NCBI RefSeq assembly: GCF_000304355.2
Contig: NC_018227.2
Location: 62,001 to 126,000 of the forward strand
Length of the DNA: 64,000 nt
Direction of reading: 5' to 3'
Source of the DNA: Methanoculleus bourgensis MS2
GTDB lineage: Archaea; Halobacteriota; Methanomicrobia; Methanomicrobiales; Methanoculleaceae
Numbering within the stretch: the first letter of the stretch is position 1; each line of letters opens with the position of its first letter. Below, one piece after another: positions 52,935 to 61,973 of the stretch. The notes below the pieces were generated by a model that saw nothing but the letters and a program-made list of their open reading frames with translations, was not told where the DNA came from and did not search any database. The position numbers and the translations under genes were made by a program.

Positions 52935-53053
52935 ATACATCTCTACGGCCTGCTGGCGTTTGCCGTCTTTCCAGGCATCAGTTCCATCATCGAAGGTCAG
53001 GAAGGCCGGGTTCACGCTGCAGTGACCGCCCCCGGGCGGGGGCGGTGAGACTG

Positions 53054-54352
53054 ATGACAGCGAGGGTTCGGGCAGAGTGGGAGAAGCTCCGGAGGGTTGC
53101 CGTCCACAGGCCGGGGATCGAGATGTTCTTCGGGTTGCTTGAGCCGTATGCGGCGCTCTACGAACGGGCGTTCAGCCGCTACGAGGCGCGCCGGGAGCAC
53201 GAGCGCCTCGAGTACACCCTCAGGGAGGAGTTCGGGGTCCGGGTGCTGCGGCTCAAGGAGACCATCCTCGACGCCGCCGACCGCGACCCGGCGGTGCGCC
53301 GGCGGCTCGTCGACTGGGCACATGAGACCGTCACCATCAGGGGCGGGAGGCAGGAGGTGGCGGAGGCCCGCAGGAGCATGGAGCAGAACGCAGACGCCCT
53401 GGACTCGCAGCACTTCTTCACCCTCCTCCTCTTAAACCCGGTCATCGAGGTGGGAGAGGGAAGCACCGGCGGCGGGGTGGACGTCCGGATTATGGGGCAG
53501 GAACCGCTTGCAAACCTCTACTTCATGCGCGACCAGCAGGCGGTTACTGAATGCGGCCTGGTCAGCGGCCGGCCGGCAAAGCCCCAGCGGTCCCGGGAGG
53601 CTGAGATAACCAGGTTCCTCTGGGAGATCATCGGCATCCCCATCGCCGGGACGGTGCGGGAACCCGGGACCTTTGAGGGCGGCGACTTCATGCCGATGGG
53701 GGATTTTGCCCTCATCGGCACCGGAGACCGGACGAACGAGGCCGGGATCCACCAGTTCCTCGCCTGTGCCACGGGTTTTGACGAGATTGGCGTCGTCCAC
53801 CAGCCGGGCCACCCGCTCGTCCCGAGCAGGCGGCCTGACCCGATGATCGACATGCATCTCGACACCTACTTCAACGTCGCCTCGAGCGGGGTGGTGATCG
53901 GCTCCGAGATCCTCCTCCGGAGGGCGCAGGTCGACGTCTACCACCGGACAGGCGAGGGATACGAGTCATCGGGGGAGACCACGACCCTCTATGACTACAT
54001 CCGATCGAAGGGATTTGCGGTGATCGATCTCTCGATCCTGGAGCAACTCTCCTACGCCGCAAACGTCCTCTGCGTACGGGACGGCGTCATCCTCACGGTG
54101 GAAGGGGAGCGGGTGATGAAGACGGTGCTTGCGAACCTGGAGCGGAAGGCCGCGGTTGATACGGCGCGCTACGGGCGGCTCCTCCGTCACGCTGAGGAGG
54201 ACTACCGCCGGATCAGGAACGTCGGGCAGTTCTTCCCGCACAAGGCGGAGTTCTACCAGCATGATATCGAGACCTGTCCGCTGCACTTCGAGAACCTGAC
54301 CGGGGGCTACGGTGGTCCCCACTGCATGACCTGCGCACTGGAGAGGGGGTGA
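53054..54352 (+). CDS. arcA: Arginine deiminase
   Basis: 432 residues from ATG 53054. Hydrolyses arginine to citrulline and ammonia. Catalytic features are present: TFEGGDFMPMGD (Asp), MIDMHLDTYFNVAS (His) and the C-terminal GGPHCMTCALERG with the nucleophilic cysteine. The family N-terminus (EWEKLRRVAVHRPG) fits. Next gene is carbamate kinase; ornithine carbamoyltransferase is not in the window. The start is supported by GGTGA upstream. Confidence 0.9.
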   Translation: MTARVRAEWEKLRRVAVHRPGIEMFFGLLEPYAALYERAFSRYEARREHERLEYTLREEFGVRVLRLKETILDAADRDPAVRRRLVDWAHETVTIRGGRQEVAEARRSMEQNADALDSQHFFTLLLLNPVIEVGEGSTGGGVDVRIMGQEPLANLYFMRDQQAVTECGLVSGRPAKPQRSREAEITRFLWEIIGIPIAGTVREPGTFEGGDFMPMGDFALIGTGDRTNEAGIHQFLACATGFDEIGVVHQPGHPLVPSRRPDPMIDMHLDTYFNVASSGVVIGSEILLRRAQVDVYHRTGEGYESSGETTTLYDYIRSKGFAVIDLSILEQLSYAANVLCVRDGVILTVEGERVMKTVLANLERKAAVDTARYGRLLRHAEEDYRRIRNVGQFFPHKAEFYQHDIETCPLHFENLTGGYGGPHCMTCALERG

Positions 54353-54357
54353 ACCGG

Positions 54358-55302
54358 ATGGTGGAGAAGGCTGTGGTGGTCGCGCTTGGCGGCAACGCCA
54401 TCCTGCGGCATCAGGAGATGGGAACCGCTGAAGAGCAACTTGCAAACGTCCGCCGGACATCGCGGCATATCGTGGATATCATCCGCGAGGGTTACGACGT
54501 CATCATAACACACGGGAACGGGCCGCAGGTGGGGGATATCCTCCTCCGGAACGAGATGGCGAAAGATACCCTCCCGCCGATGCCGCTCGACATCTGCGGG
54601 GCCGAGAGCCAGGGGATGATCGGGTATATGCTCCAGCAGTCGCTGAATGAGGCCCTCAGGGAGGCAGGGCTCGCCCGTCCGGTCGTGGCTGTGCTGACGC
54701 AGACCCTGGTGAAAGGCGATGACCCGGCGTTTGGGAACCCGACGAAACCAATCGGCCCGTTCTATACCGCCATGCAGGCAAAGAGGCTCATGGTGGAGAA
54801 GGGCTGGAAGATGGTGCAGATCCGGGGACGGGGTTACCGGCGGGTGGTCCCCTCGCCGCGCCCGGTCACCCTCGTGGAGGGAGAGGTGATCAACCGGCTC
54901 TTCAGGGGCGGGGCGGTCGTGATCGCCGCAGGCGGCGGGGGCATCCCGGTGGTCGCCGGTCCGGGCGGCACCCTCCGCGGCGTCGAGGGCGTGGTGGACA
55001 AGGACTACACCGCGGCGCTCCTCGCCCGGCTCGCCGACGCCGACGACCTGCTGATCCTGACCGATGTTGACTACGTGTTCTTAAACTACGGGTGCCCGGG
55101 CCAGCAGGCACTCCGTGAGATGACGGTTGCCGAGGCAAAACAGCATCTTGAGGCGACGCATTTCCCGCCCGGGACCATGGGGCCGAAGATCGAGGCGGCC
55201 ATCGCGTTTCTGGAGGCCGGGGGGCGCCGGGTGGTTATAACATCGCTTGATTCGGCAGGTGACGCCCTGGCCGGGCGGGTGGGCACCTGGATCCACCGGT
55301 AG
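54358..55302 (+). CDS. arcC: Carbamate kinase
   Basis: 314 residues from ATG 54358 (GTG 54349 possible). Motifs of the amino-acid kinase family: VALGGNAILRH, THGNGPQVGDILLRNE and LILTDVDYVFLNYG near residue 240. Makes ATP from carbamoyl phosphate, or in some archaea makes carbamoyl phosphate. Its start overlaps or nearly overlaps arcA, so the ADI pathway is arranged arcA-arcC. Confidence 0.95.
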   Translation: MVEKAVVVALGGNAILRHQEMGTAEEQLANVRRTSRHIVDIIREGYDVIITHGNGPQVGDILLRNEMAKDTLPPMPLDICGAESQGMIGYMLQQSLNEALREAGLARPVVAVLTQTLVKGDDPAFGNPTKPIGPFYTAMQAKRLMVEKGWKMVQIRGRGYRRVVPSPRPVTLVEGEVINRLFRGGAVVIAAGGGGIPVVAGPGGTLRGVEGVVDKDYTAALLARLADADDLLILTDVDYVFLNYGCPGQQALREMTVAEAKQHLEATHFPPGTMGPKIEAAIAFLEAGGRRVVITSLDSAGDALAGRVGTWIHR

Positions 55303-55364
55303 CCGGGGCCCGACCCCAACGTTTATATTCTAGATCCCCGACCACCCGGCGGTGAAGGAGTGTT

Positions 55365-55703
55365 ATGGCGAATAACTTCTGGACGGGTGTCATCGTCGGC
55401 TGGCTCGTAGGGCTCATCCTGGGCTTCCTGCTGCCGGTCATCGGGCCGCTGGTCGGCGGGTTCGTCGCCGGCTGGATGGTCAGGGGCGGGGTTGGGAACG
55501 GCGCAAAGGCCGGGCTGCTTGCCGGCATCCTCGGTGCCATCGTCATCGCGGCGCTGCTTCTTATCGGCGGCACGATTCTGCTCGGTGCGTTTGGATTCAT
55601 CGCGGGGCTCGGGACATCGCTCGTCATCATTGTAGCGGCGTTCGTCTACCAGGGATTGCTCTCCCTGATCGGCGGCGCCATCGCGGGGGCGATCCGGCGG
55701 TAA
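55365..55703 (+). CDS. DUF5518-type small membrane protein
   Basis: 112 residues with four hydrophobic helices rich in glycine (GWLVGLILGFLLPVIGPLVG first). Looks like the archaeal DUF5518 membrane family, often in stress islands. An AT-rich TTTATATTCTAG promoter is about 30-45 bases before its start. Confidence 0.75.
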   Translation: MANNFWTGVIVGWLVGLILGFLLPVIGPLVGGFVAGWMVRGGVGNGAKAGLLAGILGAIVIAALLLIGGTILLGAFGFIAGLGTSLVIIVAAFVYQGLLSLIGGAIAGAIRR

Positions 55704-55996
55704 CGCGCCGGCACATCTAACACTTCACACGCAACGGTGACTCACGCGAAGAGCGCGAAGCCGCGAAAGATGTGGCGTTCCCTCCCTTTCCCTCTTCGCG
55801 GCTTCGTGGCTTCGTGTGCGACCTTTCATCACCGCCCGCATCTCATGTGGCCTCCTGCAGAAGTGCGCGATGCTGCGAAGGGGACTGTCCACACCCATTA
55901 CCAAACTTCGCGGCTTCGCGCCTTCGCGTGAGATCGTTCACCATCGCCTGTATCGTATGTTGCCTCACGCGCCAGAATGACGGCTCGATGCAGCAG
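55704..55996. repeat. CGCGAAG-word repeat region
   Basis: About 290 noncoding bases: TCACGCGAAGAGCGCGAAGC at 55742, TTCGCGGCTTCGTGGCTTCG at 55794 and TTCGCGGCTTCGCGCCTTCGCGTG at 55905. Arms on both strands would fold. Confidence 0.5.
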
Positions 55997-57220
55997 TCAC
56001 GGGATACGATCCCCGATCTCCTCCTGGAACCGCACTACAATGCGCGCCCGGTACATCCAGAGGTAGGCCGCCACCGCTGCAGATTCGACGATGATGACGT
56101 ACGCGACGACATGGGTGAGGGATACATCGTAGAGGACCCCCATCACGGCGCTCCCCATGAACCACGCCGTCCCGAAGACCGCGCTCAGGATGCCGTAGAC
56201 CTCTCCCCTGCGCTCGAGCGCCGTGGACTCCGCGATCGATGCCCTGAGCACGGTCTCGAAGATCCCGATCCCGGCCCCCCAGGCGAGCGATCCCGCGACC
56301 GCCATCCCCGGGGTGAGCGAGAAGGCGAACAGGACCATTGCAGTGCTGAGAACCGGGATGGTGAGGAGGGCATGGGCGCCGATACGGTCGAACGCCCTGC
56401 CGATGAGCAGCGCCACGACGACCGAGACTGCCATCGCCGATGCGTAGACGAGGGGGATGGCGGCGTCGGAGATGATCGCCTGGGCCTTGAAGTGGTAGGA
56501 GATGAGCGGGAACGCCGCAAACCCGGCCATGCCGAGGAAGATGAACGTTGCGTAGGGCCTGATCCCGGGCAGATCCGCGGTCTCCTCCCCCCTCCCGTTC
56601 AACTGCACCTCCAGGCGCCCGGGCCTCGGCACCGCCGATCGGGCGATGAGGAGGACTATCGCGACGCCGAAGAGCGGGATCCCGAGCAGGAGAAACCCGG
56701 CGGTGTATCCGCCGGTGAAGACCAGGGCAGCGACCATGACCAGCGGTCCGATGACCGCACCGGCCTGGTCGAGTGCCTTGTGGACCCCAAACCCCCACCC
56801 CCTCCCGACTGCCGCCGTCGCGTGGGAGAGGATCGTGTCCCGCGCCGGTGTCCTGATGGCCTTCCCTATCCGCTCGAATATGATGAGGAAGGCCGCTACC
56901 TCCCAGCGCCCGGCAAAGGCAAGGAGCGGGATGGCGACGAGCAGGCCGTAGCCGGCCATCGCCACCTTCCAGTAGTGGCGGCCCTGGCCGACGTAGGAGC
57001 CGGCGACGAACCGGAGCGCATACCCTACAAACTCGCCAAACCCGGCAATCAGCCCGACGACGGCCGCGCTTCCCCCGAGGAGGAGAATGTAGGGGCCGGT
57101 GACGCTCCTGGCGCCGTTCGAGACCAGGCTCCCGCAGAGGCTCGCCACGCCGAGCAGCAGGATGAGGTGAACCGAGATGTCCCTGACCCTCTGGCTGGTA
57201 TCGAGGGGAGAATCTGGCAT
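55997..57220 (-). CDS. MFS transporter (1)
   Basis: 407 residues, about twelve membrane helices. ERIGKAIRTPARDTILSHA between helices 4 and 5 is a motif of the MFS group often called YfcJ/permease. A charged central loop (RLEVQLNGRGEETADLPG) separates the halves. Substrate unknown. Divergent from the next transporter. Confidence 0.88.
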   Translation of the reverse strand: MPDSPLDTSQRVRDISVHLILLLGVASLCGSLVSNGARSVTGPYILLLGGSAAVVGLIAGFGEFVGYALRFVAGSYVGQGRHYWKVAMAGYGLLVAIPLLAFAGRWEVAAFLIIFERIGKAIRTPARDTILSHATAAVGRGWGFGVHKALDQAGAVIGPLVMVAALVFTGGYTAGFLLLGIPLFGVAIVLLIARSAVPRPGRLEVQLNGRGEETADLPGIRPYATFIFLGMAGFAAFPLISYHFKAQAIISDAAIPLVYASAMAVSVVVALLIGRAFDRIGAHALLTIPVLSTAMVLFAFSLTPGMAVAGSLAWGAGIGIFETVLRASIAESTALERRGEVYGILSAVFGTAWFMGSAVMGVLYDVSLTHVVAYVIIVESAAVAAYLWMYRARIVVRFQEEIGDRIP

Positions 57221-57360
57221 CTTCTCCGGGGAGTGGTGGCTGATTTTATATAAGATAATGCTCTGGGAGCATCAGTGCCCTTATCCGCAGCAAGCGCAAA
57301 TACCCTGTAACGGAGAACCCGAACGGGGATAGGACTCCTCGGGGTGCATGAGGGACGGCG

Positions 57361-58734
57361 ATGGAGCAGGGAGACGGGCAATCGTATTCGCGAAGATTCA
57401 TCCTCGTACTGATCACCATCGCTACGTTCCTCAACCCCTTCACAGGCACCGCGATCAACCTCGCCCTGCCTGTCATCGGGACCGAGTTCTCAGCCGACGC
57501 CACCACGCTCGCCTGGGTCTCCAGCGCCTATCTCCTCTCGTCGGTCATCTTCCTCCTCCCTGCCGGGAAACTTGGCGACTCGCGTGGAAAGGTCACCGTC
57601 TTCATGGCCGGGATCGTGGTCTACACCGCCGGGGCTATCCTCACCATCTTCACGCCCACGATAGGCACGCTCCTCGCCTTCCGGTTCCTGCAGGGGATCG
57701 GCGGCGCCATGATCTACGCAAACAGCGTGGCCCTGATCACCCACCTCTACCCGGTCGGGGAGCGGGGCTATGCGATCGGGCTCAACATCACAGCCGTCTA
57801 CGCCGCGCTCTCGCTCGGGCCGTTCCTCGGGGGCATCCTGACCCAGTTCTTTGGCTGGCGGAGCATCTTTGTCGTGACCGCGCTCATCGCCGCCCCGGTC
57901 CTCTTCTCCGCAGACAAATTCCCGGCGTTCCTCAACGATCGGCACCGCGAAGACTTTGACATCCCCGGGCTGGTCCTCTCCTCGGCTCTGATCCTCTGCC
58001 TCTTCCTGGGTCTGGCCAAAGCGACCACCCCGACCGGCCTCGCACTCCTCGCGGCAGCCCTCCTGCTCGGGGTGGCCTTCTTCCGGGTGGAGCGGCGGCA
58101 CCCCTCCCCCCTCCTCCCGGTCTCGCTGCTTGCGTCGAACCGGGTCTTTGCCTCGTCAAACCTCGCCGCCCTGATCAACTACAGCGCCACATATGCGGTC
58201 GGGTTCCTCCTCTCCCTCTACCTCCAGTACATCCGTGGCTACGAACCCGCCGCCGCAGGCACCCTCCTCCTGGTCCAGCCGGTCATCCAGATCTTCGTCG
58301 CCCCGGTGGCGGGCCGCCTCGCCGACCGGATACGCCCCGGGCTCATCGCCGCAGGAGGACTCGCGCTCTCGGCCGCCTGCCTCTTCGGCCTTGCCGCGCT
58401 CTCGGAGACGACGCCGGTTGCGGCGATCATCGTGATCCTGGCCGTCCTGGGCGTCGGAGTCGGGCTCTTCTCGTCCCCGAACACCACCGCCGTCATGGGG
58501 AGCGTGGGGAAGCGCTACTACGGGAGCGCATCCGCGATGGTTGCGATGATGCGGTCGCTTGGGATGATGATGAGTATGGGGCTGGTCCTCGTGGTCTTTG
58601 CGGTCATCATGGGGTCGACCGTCGTCACACCGGCGATATTCCCGGAGTTCCTTGCGAGCATGAACCTGATATTCCTGGTATTTGCGGTTCTTTCGGTATT
58701 CGGCATCTTCTTATCCCTCAAAAAGAATGATTGA
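57361..58734 (+). CDS. MFS transporter (2), DHA2-like multidrug type
   Basis: 457 residues, about fourteen helices, of the EmrB/QacA type: GTAINLALPVIGTEFSADATTLAWVSSAYLL at the first helices, KLGDSRGKVTVFMAG (motif A) and a proline-rich motif C region GLNITAVYAALSLGPFLGG. Exports drugs or organic compounds by proton antiport; which is unknown. Confidence 0.9.
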   Translation: MEQGDGQSYSRRFILVLITIATFLNPFTGTAINLALPVIGTEFSADATTLAWVSSAYLLSSVIFLLPAGKLGDSRGKVTVFMAGIVVYTAGAILTIFTPTIGTLLAFRFLQGIGGAMIYANSVALITHLYPVGERGYAIGLNITAVYAALSLGPFLGGILTQFFGWRSIFVVTALIAAPVLFSADKFPAFLNDRHREDFDIPGLVLSSALILCLFLGLAKATTPTGLALLAAALLLGVAFFRVERRHPSPLLPVSLLASNRVFASSNLAALINYSATYAVGFLLSLYLQYIRGYEPAAAGTLLLVQPVIQIFVAPVAGRLADRIRPGLIAAGGLALSAACLFGLAALSETTPVAAIIVILAVLGVGVGLFSSPNTTAVMGSVGKRYYGSASAMVAMMRSLGMMMSMGLVLVVFAVIMGSTVVTPAIFPEFLASMNLIFLVFAVLSVFGIFLSLKKND

Positions 58735-58823
58735 GGCTAAGGACGTGTCGTTTCAAAGAGAGGACCCCCTGGAACCCTAAAGAAACCGTTAAAGCCCCGG
58801 AGACCCTCTGATCTTTTTATCAG

Positions 58824-60395
58824 ATGGAGCTCGCGATTGGGAAGGCCGGGGACCGTGACATCACGGTCGATGCCCAGGAGGTGGTCACAGGACGGACCTG
58901 CATCATCGCGCAGTCGGGTGCCGGGAAGAGCTGGGGCATCGCGGTCCTCTGCGAGCAGCTCCTCCAGGCGCGGATCGGGTTCTGCCTCATCGATACGGAG
59001 GGCGAATACTTCTCGCTCAAGGACCGGTTCTCCCTCATCTGGATCGGCTCAGGCGAGAGCTGTGACGCGGAGATCGGGAAGACTGATATCAGGGAGGTGA
59101 TGCACGACGCGATCCGCTCCCGGACGGCGGTGATCTTCGATGTCTCGGAGGCAGAGGATATGCGCGACGAGGTGGCGAAGCTTGCCGAGATCCTCTACGA
59201 CCTGGAGAGTAGACTGAAGCAGCCCTTCCTGCTGATCGTGGAGGAGGCTGACAAGTTCATCCCCCAGATTGGCGTCTCCATAAAAAAGATTGAGGAGATC
59301 TCCCGCCGGGGGCGGAAACGCGGGCTCGGGTTGATGGTCGCGACGCAGCGCCCGTCGCTCGTGGCAAAGAATGTCCTCTCGCAGTGCAACAGCCAGATCA
59401 TCGGGAAGCTCTCGATCGAGAACGACTTAAAGGCAGTCAGCCTCTTCTTCTCGTCCCGGAAGGAGGTCGAGGAACTCGCAGAGCTTGAGCCGGGGGAGTT
59501 CTTCGTGATGGGCGGGCTCTCCCGGGAGAAGGTGAAGATGAAGTTCCGCGACCGGGTGACGAAGCACCGGGGGGTGACGCCCCGTCTTGTGCCTGCACCG
59601 CCGGTCCCGGTACCGGAGTCCCCTGCTGCCCCTCCGGAGGAGGAAGTGGGGGAGGACCCGCCTGCCGCCGGGGATGCGGTTATCCCGGTGCTGCTCCGTG
59701 AGGAGGCGCTCGATATCGCGAAGGGTAAACGGAAGCGCCGGTTCCGGATACTCGAACCTGAAGAGCGGATCGTCTCCGGAGAGCGGGTCTACAGGCCGCT
59801 TCTTGCGGTGGAGGTCCGCTACCTCGGCGGGTTTATCCGGAAGACGACGAAGACCGCGTCGTTCGTCCTCGACGCCTGCACCGGCTGTATCGTCGAGCTG
59901 GACCGCGGGATGAAGGTCAGGCCCGGGTTCTCTGAACTCCTGGGGCTCGATGAGGCGGCGGTGAAGATCGTCGCAGGGCTTGCGAACGGCGGCTCGACGG
60001 TGGCCGAGATCGAGGCCGACACCCACCTCCCGCCCGGCGTGGTGAAGAAGGCGGTGAAGCAGCTCGCACAAGCAAAGCTCATCACCGAGGTGAAGACGAT
60101 GGGCAGCGCCGTGGTGTATGTACCCCTGCTCACCGAGGAGGTCCCGGGATTGCACGCCCTCCGGCGGGGGGAGGATCTCCCGATGGAGCCGCTCCGGGAG
60201 GTGCCTCTCGAAGCGAAGGTCACGGAGTCCTCTCTCCGGACCATCCTGAAAGGGCTTGAGCCGACGGCCGAGATCGTCGGGCTTGAGACGATCTACTACC
60301 CGGTCTATGAGATCTGGTTTGCATCGGAGCACGGGGAGCGCTCGATCGTCCTCGACGGCATCTCCGGAAAGGAACTCCCTCTCCCGGTATCCTGA
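58824..60395 (+). CDS. HerA/VirB4-type ATPase with winged-helix tail
   Basis: 523 residues. N-terminal ATPase with Walker A AQSGAGKSWG near residue 33, Walker B FLLIVEEADKF near residue 135, sensor LMVATQRPSL near residue 172. A proline-rich linker (about 255-285) is followed by a C-terminal part with a winged-helix-like unit (EADTHLPPGVVKKAVKQLAQ). Related to HerA and archaeal DUF87 proteins. No NurA neighbour, so a role in DNA end resection is not implied. A repeated YPVYEIWFAS region ends the protein. Confidence 0.85.
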   Translation: MELAIGKAGDRDITVDAQEVVTGRTCIIAQSGAGKSWGIAVLCEQLLQARIGFCLIDTEGEYFSLKDRFSLIWIGSGESCDAEIGKTDIREVMHDAIRSRTAVIFDVSEAEDMRDEVAKLAEILYDLESRLKQPFLLIVEEADKFIPQIGVSIKKIEEISRRGRKRGLGLMVATQRPSLVAKNVLSQCNSQIIGKLSIENDLKAVSLFFSSRKEVEELAELEPGEFFVMGGLSREKVKMKFRDRVTKHRGVTPRLVPAPPVPVPESPAAPPEEEVGEDPPAAGDAVIPVLLREEALDIAKGKRKRRFRILEPEERIVSGERVYRPLLAVEVRYLGGFIRKTTKTASFVLDACTGCIVELDRGMKVRPGFSELLGLDEAAVKIVAGLANGGSTVAEIEADTHLPPGVVKKAVKQLAQAKLITEVKTMGSAVVYVPLLTEEVPGLHALRRGEDLPMEPLREVPLEAKVTESSLRTILKGLEPTAEIVGLETIYYPVYEIWFASEHGERSIVLDGISGKELPLPVS

Positions 60396-60481
60396 CCGGA
60401 GCACTTATCCATGCCTGGGTCGACATGAGATTGTGTGCCCTCACCAGCCCGGGGGGCGGGTGAGGGGAAGGAGAACTTGTT

Positions 60482-60640
60482 ATGGATTCGTACCGATGCA
60501 CACTCTGCGGCTACATCTACAACCCCGCGATCGGGGATTCTGCCCGCGGCGTTGAGCCGAATACAGCCTTCGAAGACCTCCCTGCAAACTGGAGATGCCC
60601 CCGGTGCGGCGCGGCGAAGAGCCGGTTCGTGAAGGTCTGA
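60482..60640 (+). CDS. Rubredoxin
   Basis: 52 residues. Reads [16 protein letters not shown], then [14 protein letters not shown]; the two CxxCG pairs and the 30-residue spacing are those of rubredoxin, an electron carrier for rubrerythrin and other oxygen-defence enzymes. TGA at 60638. A GGAGAA lies nine bases before the ATG. Confidence 0.95.
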   Translation: MDSYRCTLCGYIYNPAIGDSARGVEPNTAFEDLPANWRCPRCGAAKSRFVKV

Positions 60641-60803
60641 GAAGCGGTCCAGCTCTGGATCACTACAACCAGTCTATTCTTTCCGGGAGGCCCGGGAGTC
60701 TCCTGGTCCCGCGTGAGGCGGGAGAGGACGGTTATCACCGTCGTCTCCTGCACCAGAACCACAAGATAAGGTGGTGCAAATGCTCCAGTAAACCCCCTTT
60801 TCT

Positions 60804-61044
60804 CTAGTGGAGCATTTCATCTAATATTTCCTATGAAAACCACCCGATTTGGCGAGTGGGGGTCATGGCTCTGTTTGTGCCCCGGGTCCGGCTTGTGCGG
60901 GGAGGGGGTCTCCCCCTCCCCTGCCCCCACCCCCCAGGATGATAGCCACCACGGTCCCCTGCCCGGGCTCGCCCGGAGAGCGTAGCCTGATGGTTGTTTC
61001 ATGTGCACCTTCGCCTCACGCGAGTGGTTGGCGATCCGCACTAG
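60804..61044 (-). repeat. CTAG-bounded element, family B, short copy
   Basis: About 240 bp. CTAGTGGAGCATTTCATCTAATATTTCC starts it, then GATTTGGCGAGTGGGGGTCATGGCTC, the G/C block and GCCACCACGGTCCCC. It ends at CTAG 61041, which is also the start of a family A copy. Confidence 0.85.
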
Positions 61045-61218
61045 TGGAGCATTGCATCTAATATTGTCCATGCAATACCATCTCACGCGAAGGGCGCGAA
61101 GCCGCGAAGTTCGGTTGCTGGGCGGCATAGTCCCCTTCGCGTCCTTCGCGCCTTCGCGTGCGGTGGCGATCGCTACTACGCATCAGGACCCGCAACATAA
61201 GGTGAAATGGTCCACTAG
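61041..61218 (+). repeat. CTAG-bounded element, family A, copy
   Basis: Full unit with CTAG at both ends and the same interior as the triple at 11.5 kb. Follows a B copy and is followed by a 36-base fragment bounded by two CTAGs (61215-61250). Confidence 0.88.
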
Positions 61219-61246
61219 AACCCGCAAAATAAGGTGCAATGCTCTA

Positions 61247-61407
61247 CTAGTGCCCTTTGCCATCTTAAACCCTAAAATCCAATGTCACCTTCGCGACCTT
61301 CGCGGCTTCGCGTGAGGTTGTAGTGGACTCCCCGTCTCCATATGTGGCAATTGGCATTCCACCTTGTGCATCGAAATCTTCAAAAATAAAGTGACAAGAT
61401 GCACTAG
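61247..61407 (-). repeat. CTAG-bounded element, family C, copy 2
   Basis: 161 bp, CTAG at 61247 and 61404. Ends CTAGTGCCCTTTGCCATCTT and CTAGTGCATCTTGTCACTTT (other strand) are imperfect inverted repeats. Includes CGCGACCTTCGCGGCTTCGCG. Ends six bases before the deformylase-like stop codon. Confidence 0.85.
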
Positions 61408-61412
61408 CCCCA

Positions 61413-61931
61413 TCACCCGAACCTGAAGACCCAGAGCCCCTCCCCGGCGATCTCCCGCCCGGCCAGATGCTCAAGTTCGTGGTCGATCCCGTAGGCGGTG
61501 GAGCCGGAGAAGGTCATCTCCGCAACCTCGAGTTCTTCGGTCCTGATCTCGCGCTCGAGCGGGTTGACGGTCATCCTGATGACCCGGTCGGCGCCGAGGC
61601 GCACCCGGTAGGGCCGCTCGACCAGCAGCCGGGCAGGGACCTCACCGCACTTCTCGAGCCGGTGGACCGTGCCTTCACGGTCAAGGAGCACCGGGTTTGT
61701 GAAGAGGTAGATCTCCTCGAGGGAGTAGCCGGTCCGGCTCTCGTCGTCGTAGACCGTGGTCTTCTTCACCGCCGATATGGCGGTGACATCCCCCGAGGCG
61801 TAACTCCAGTCACCCCCGTAGCGGAGCGAGAAGAGGAGGGGGATGAGGGCGTCGGCCGGTATGCCGAACCGGTCGGCAAGCGCGGCCTCTGTGGCGGCAA
61901 AGGCGATCTGTCGTGGAATGTCGCTCTCCAT
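61413..61931 (-). CDS. Peptide deformylase-like metalloprotein
   Basis: 172 residues. The C-terminal half has motifs that line up with peptide deformylase: NPVLLDREG, then EKCGEVPAR (EGCLS equivalent with the metal Cys), VERPYRVRLGADRV and the HELEHLAG zinc motif (HExxH). The N-terminal GxGLAAPQ motif is absent and instead there is YGGDWSYASGDV. Archaea start proteins with unformylated methionine, so a normal deformylase is not expected; another substrate is possible. It is downstream of wtpC, 43 bases, in the same orientation. Confidence 0.65.
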   Translation of the reverse strand: MESDIPRQIAFAATEAALADRFGIPADALIPLLFSLRYGGDWSYASGDVTAISAVKKTTVYDDESRTGYSLEEIYLFTNPVLLDREGTVHRLEKCGEVPARLLVERPYRVRLGADRVIRMTVNPLEREIRTEELEVAEMTFSGSTAYGIDHELEHLAGREIAGEGLWVFRFG

Positions 61932-61973
61932 CGGTTATCCCCTGGGCGGGCCGGGATAAAATACCCTGCCCCG

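Noticed and set aside
55772-57253. 493-residue plus-strand frame
   Set aside because: Antisense to the MFS transporter; charged low-complexity sequence.
59427-60404. 325-residue minus-strand frame
   Set aside because: Antisense shadow of the HerA-like ATPase, no domain.
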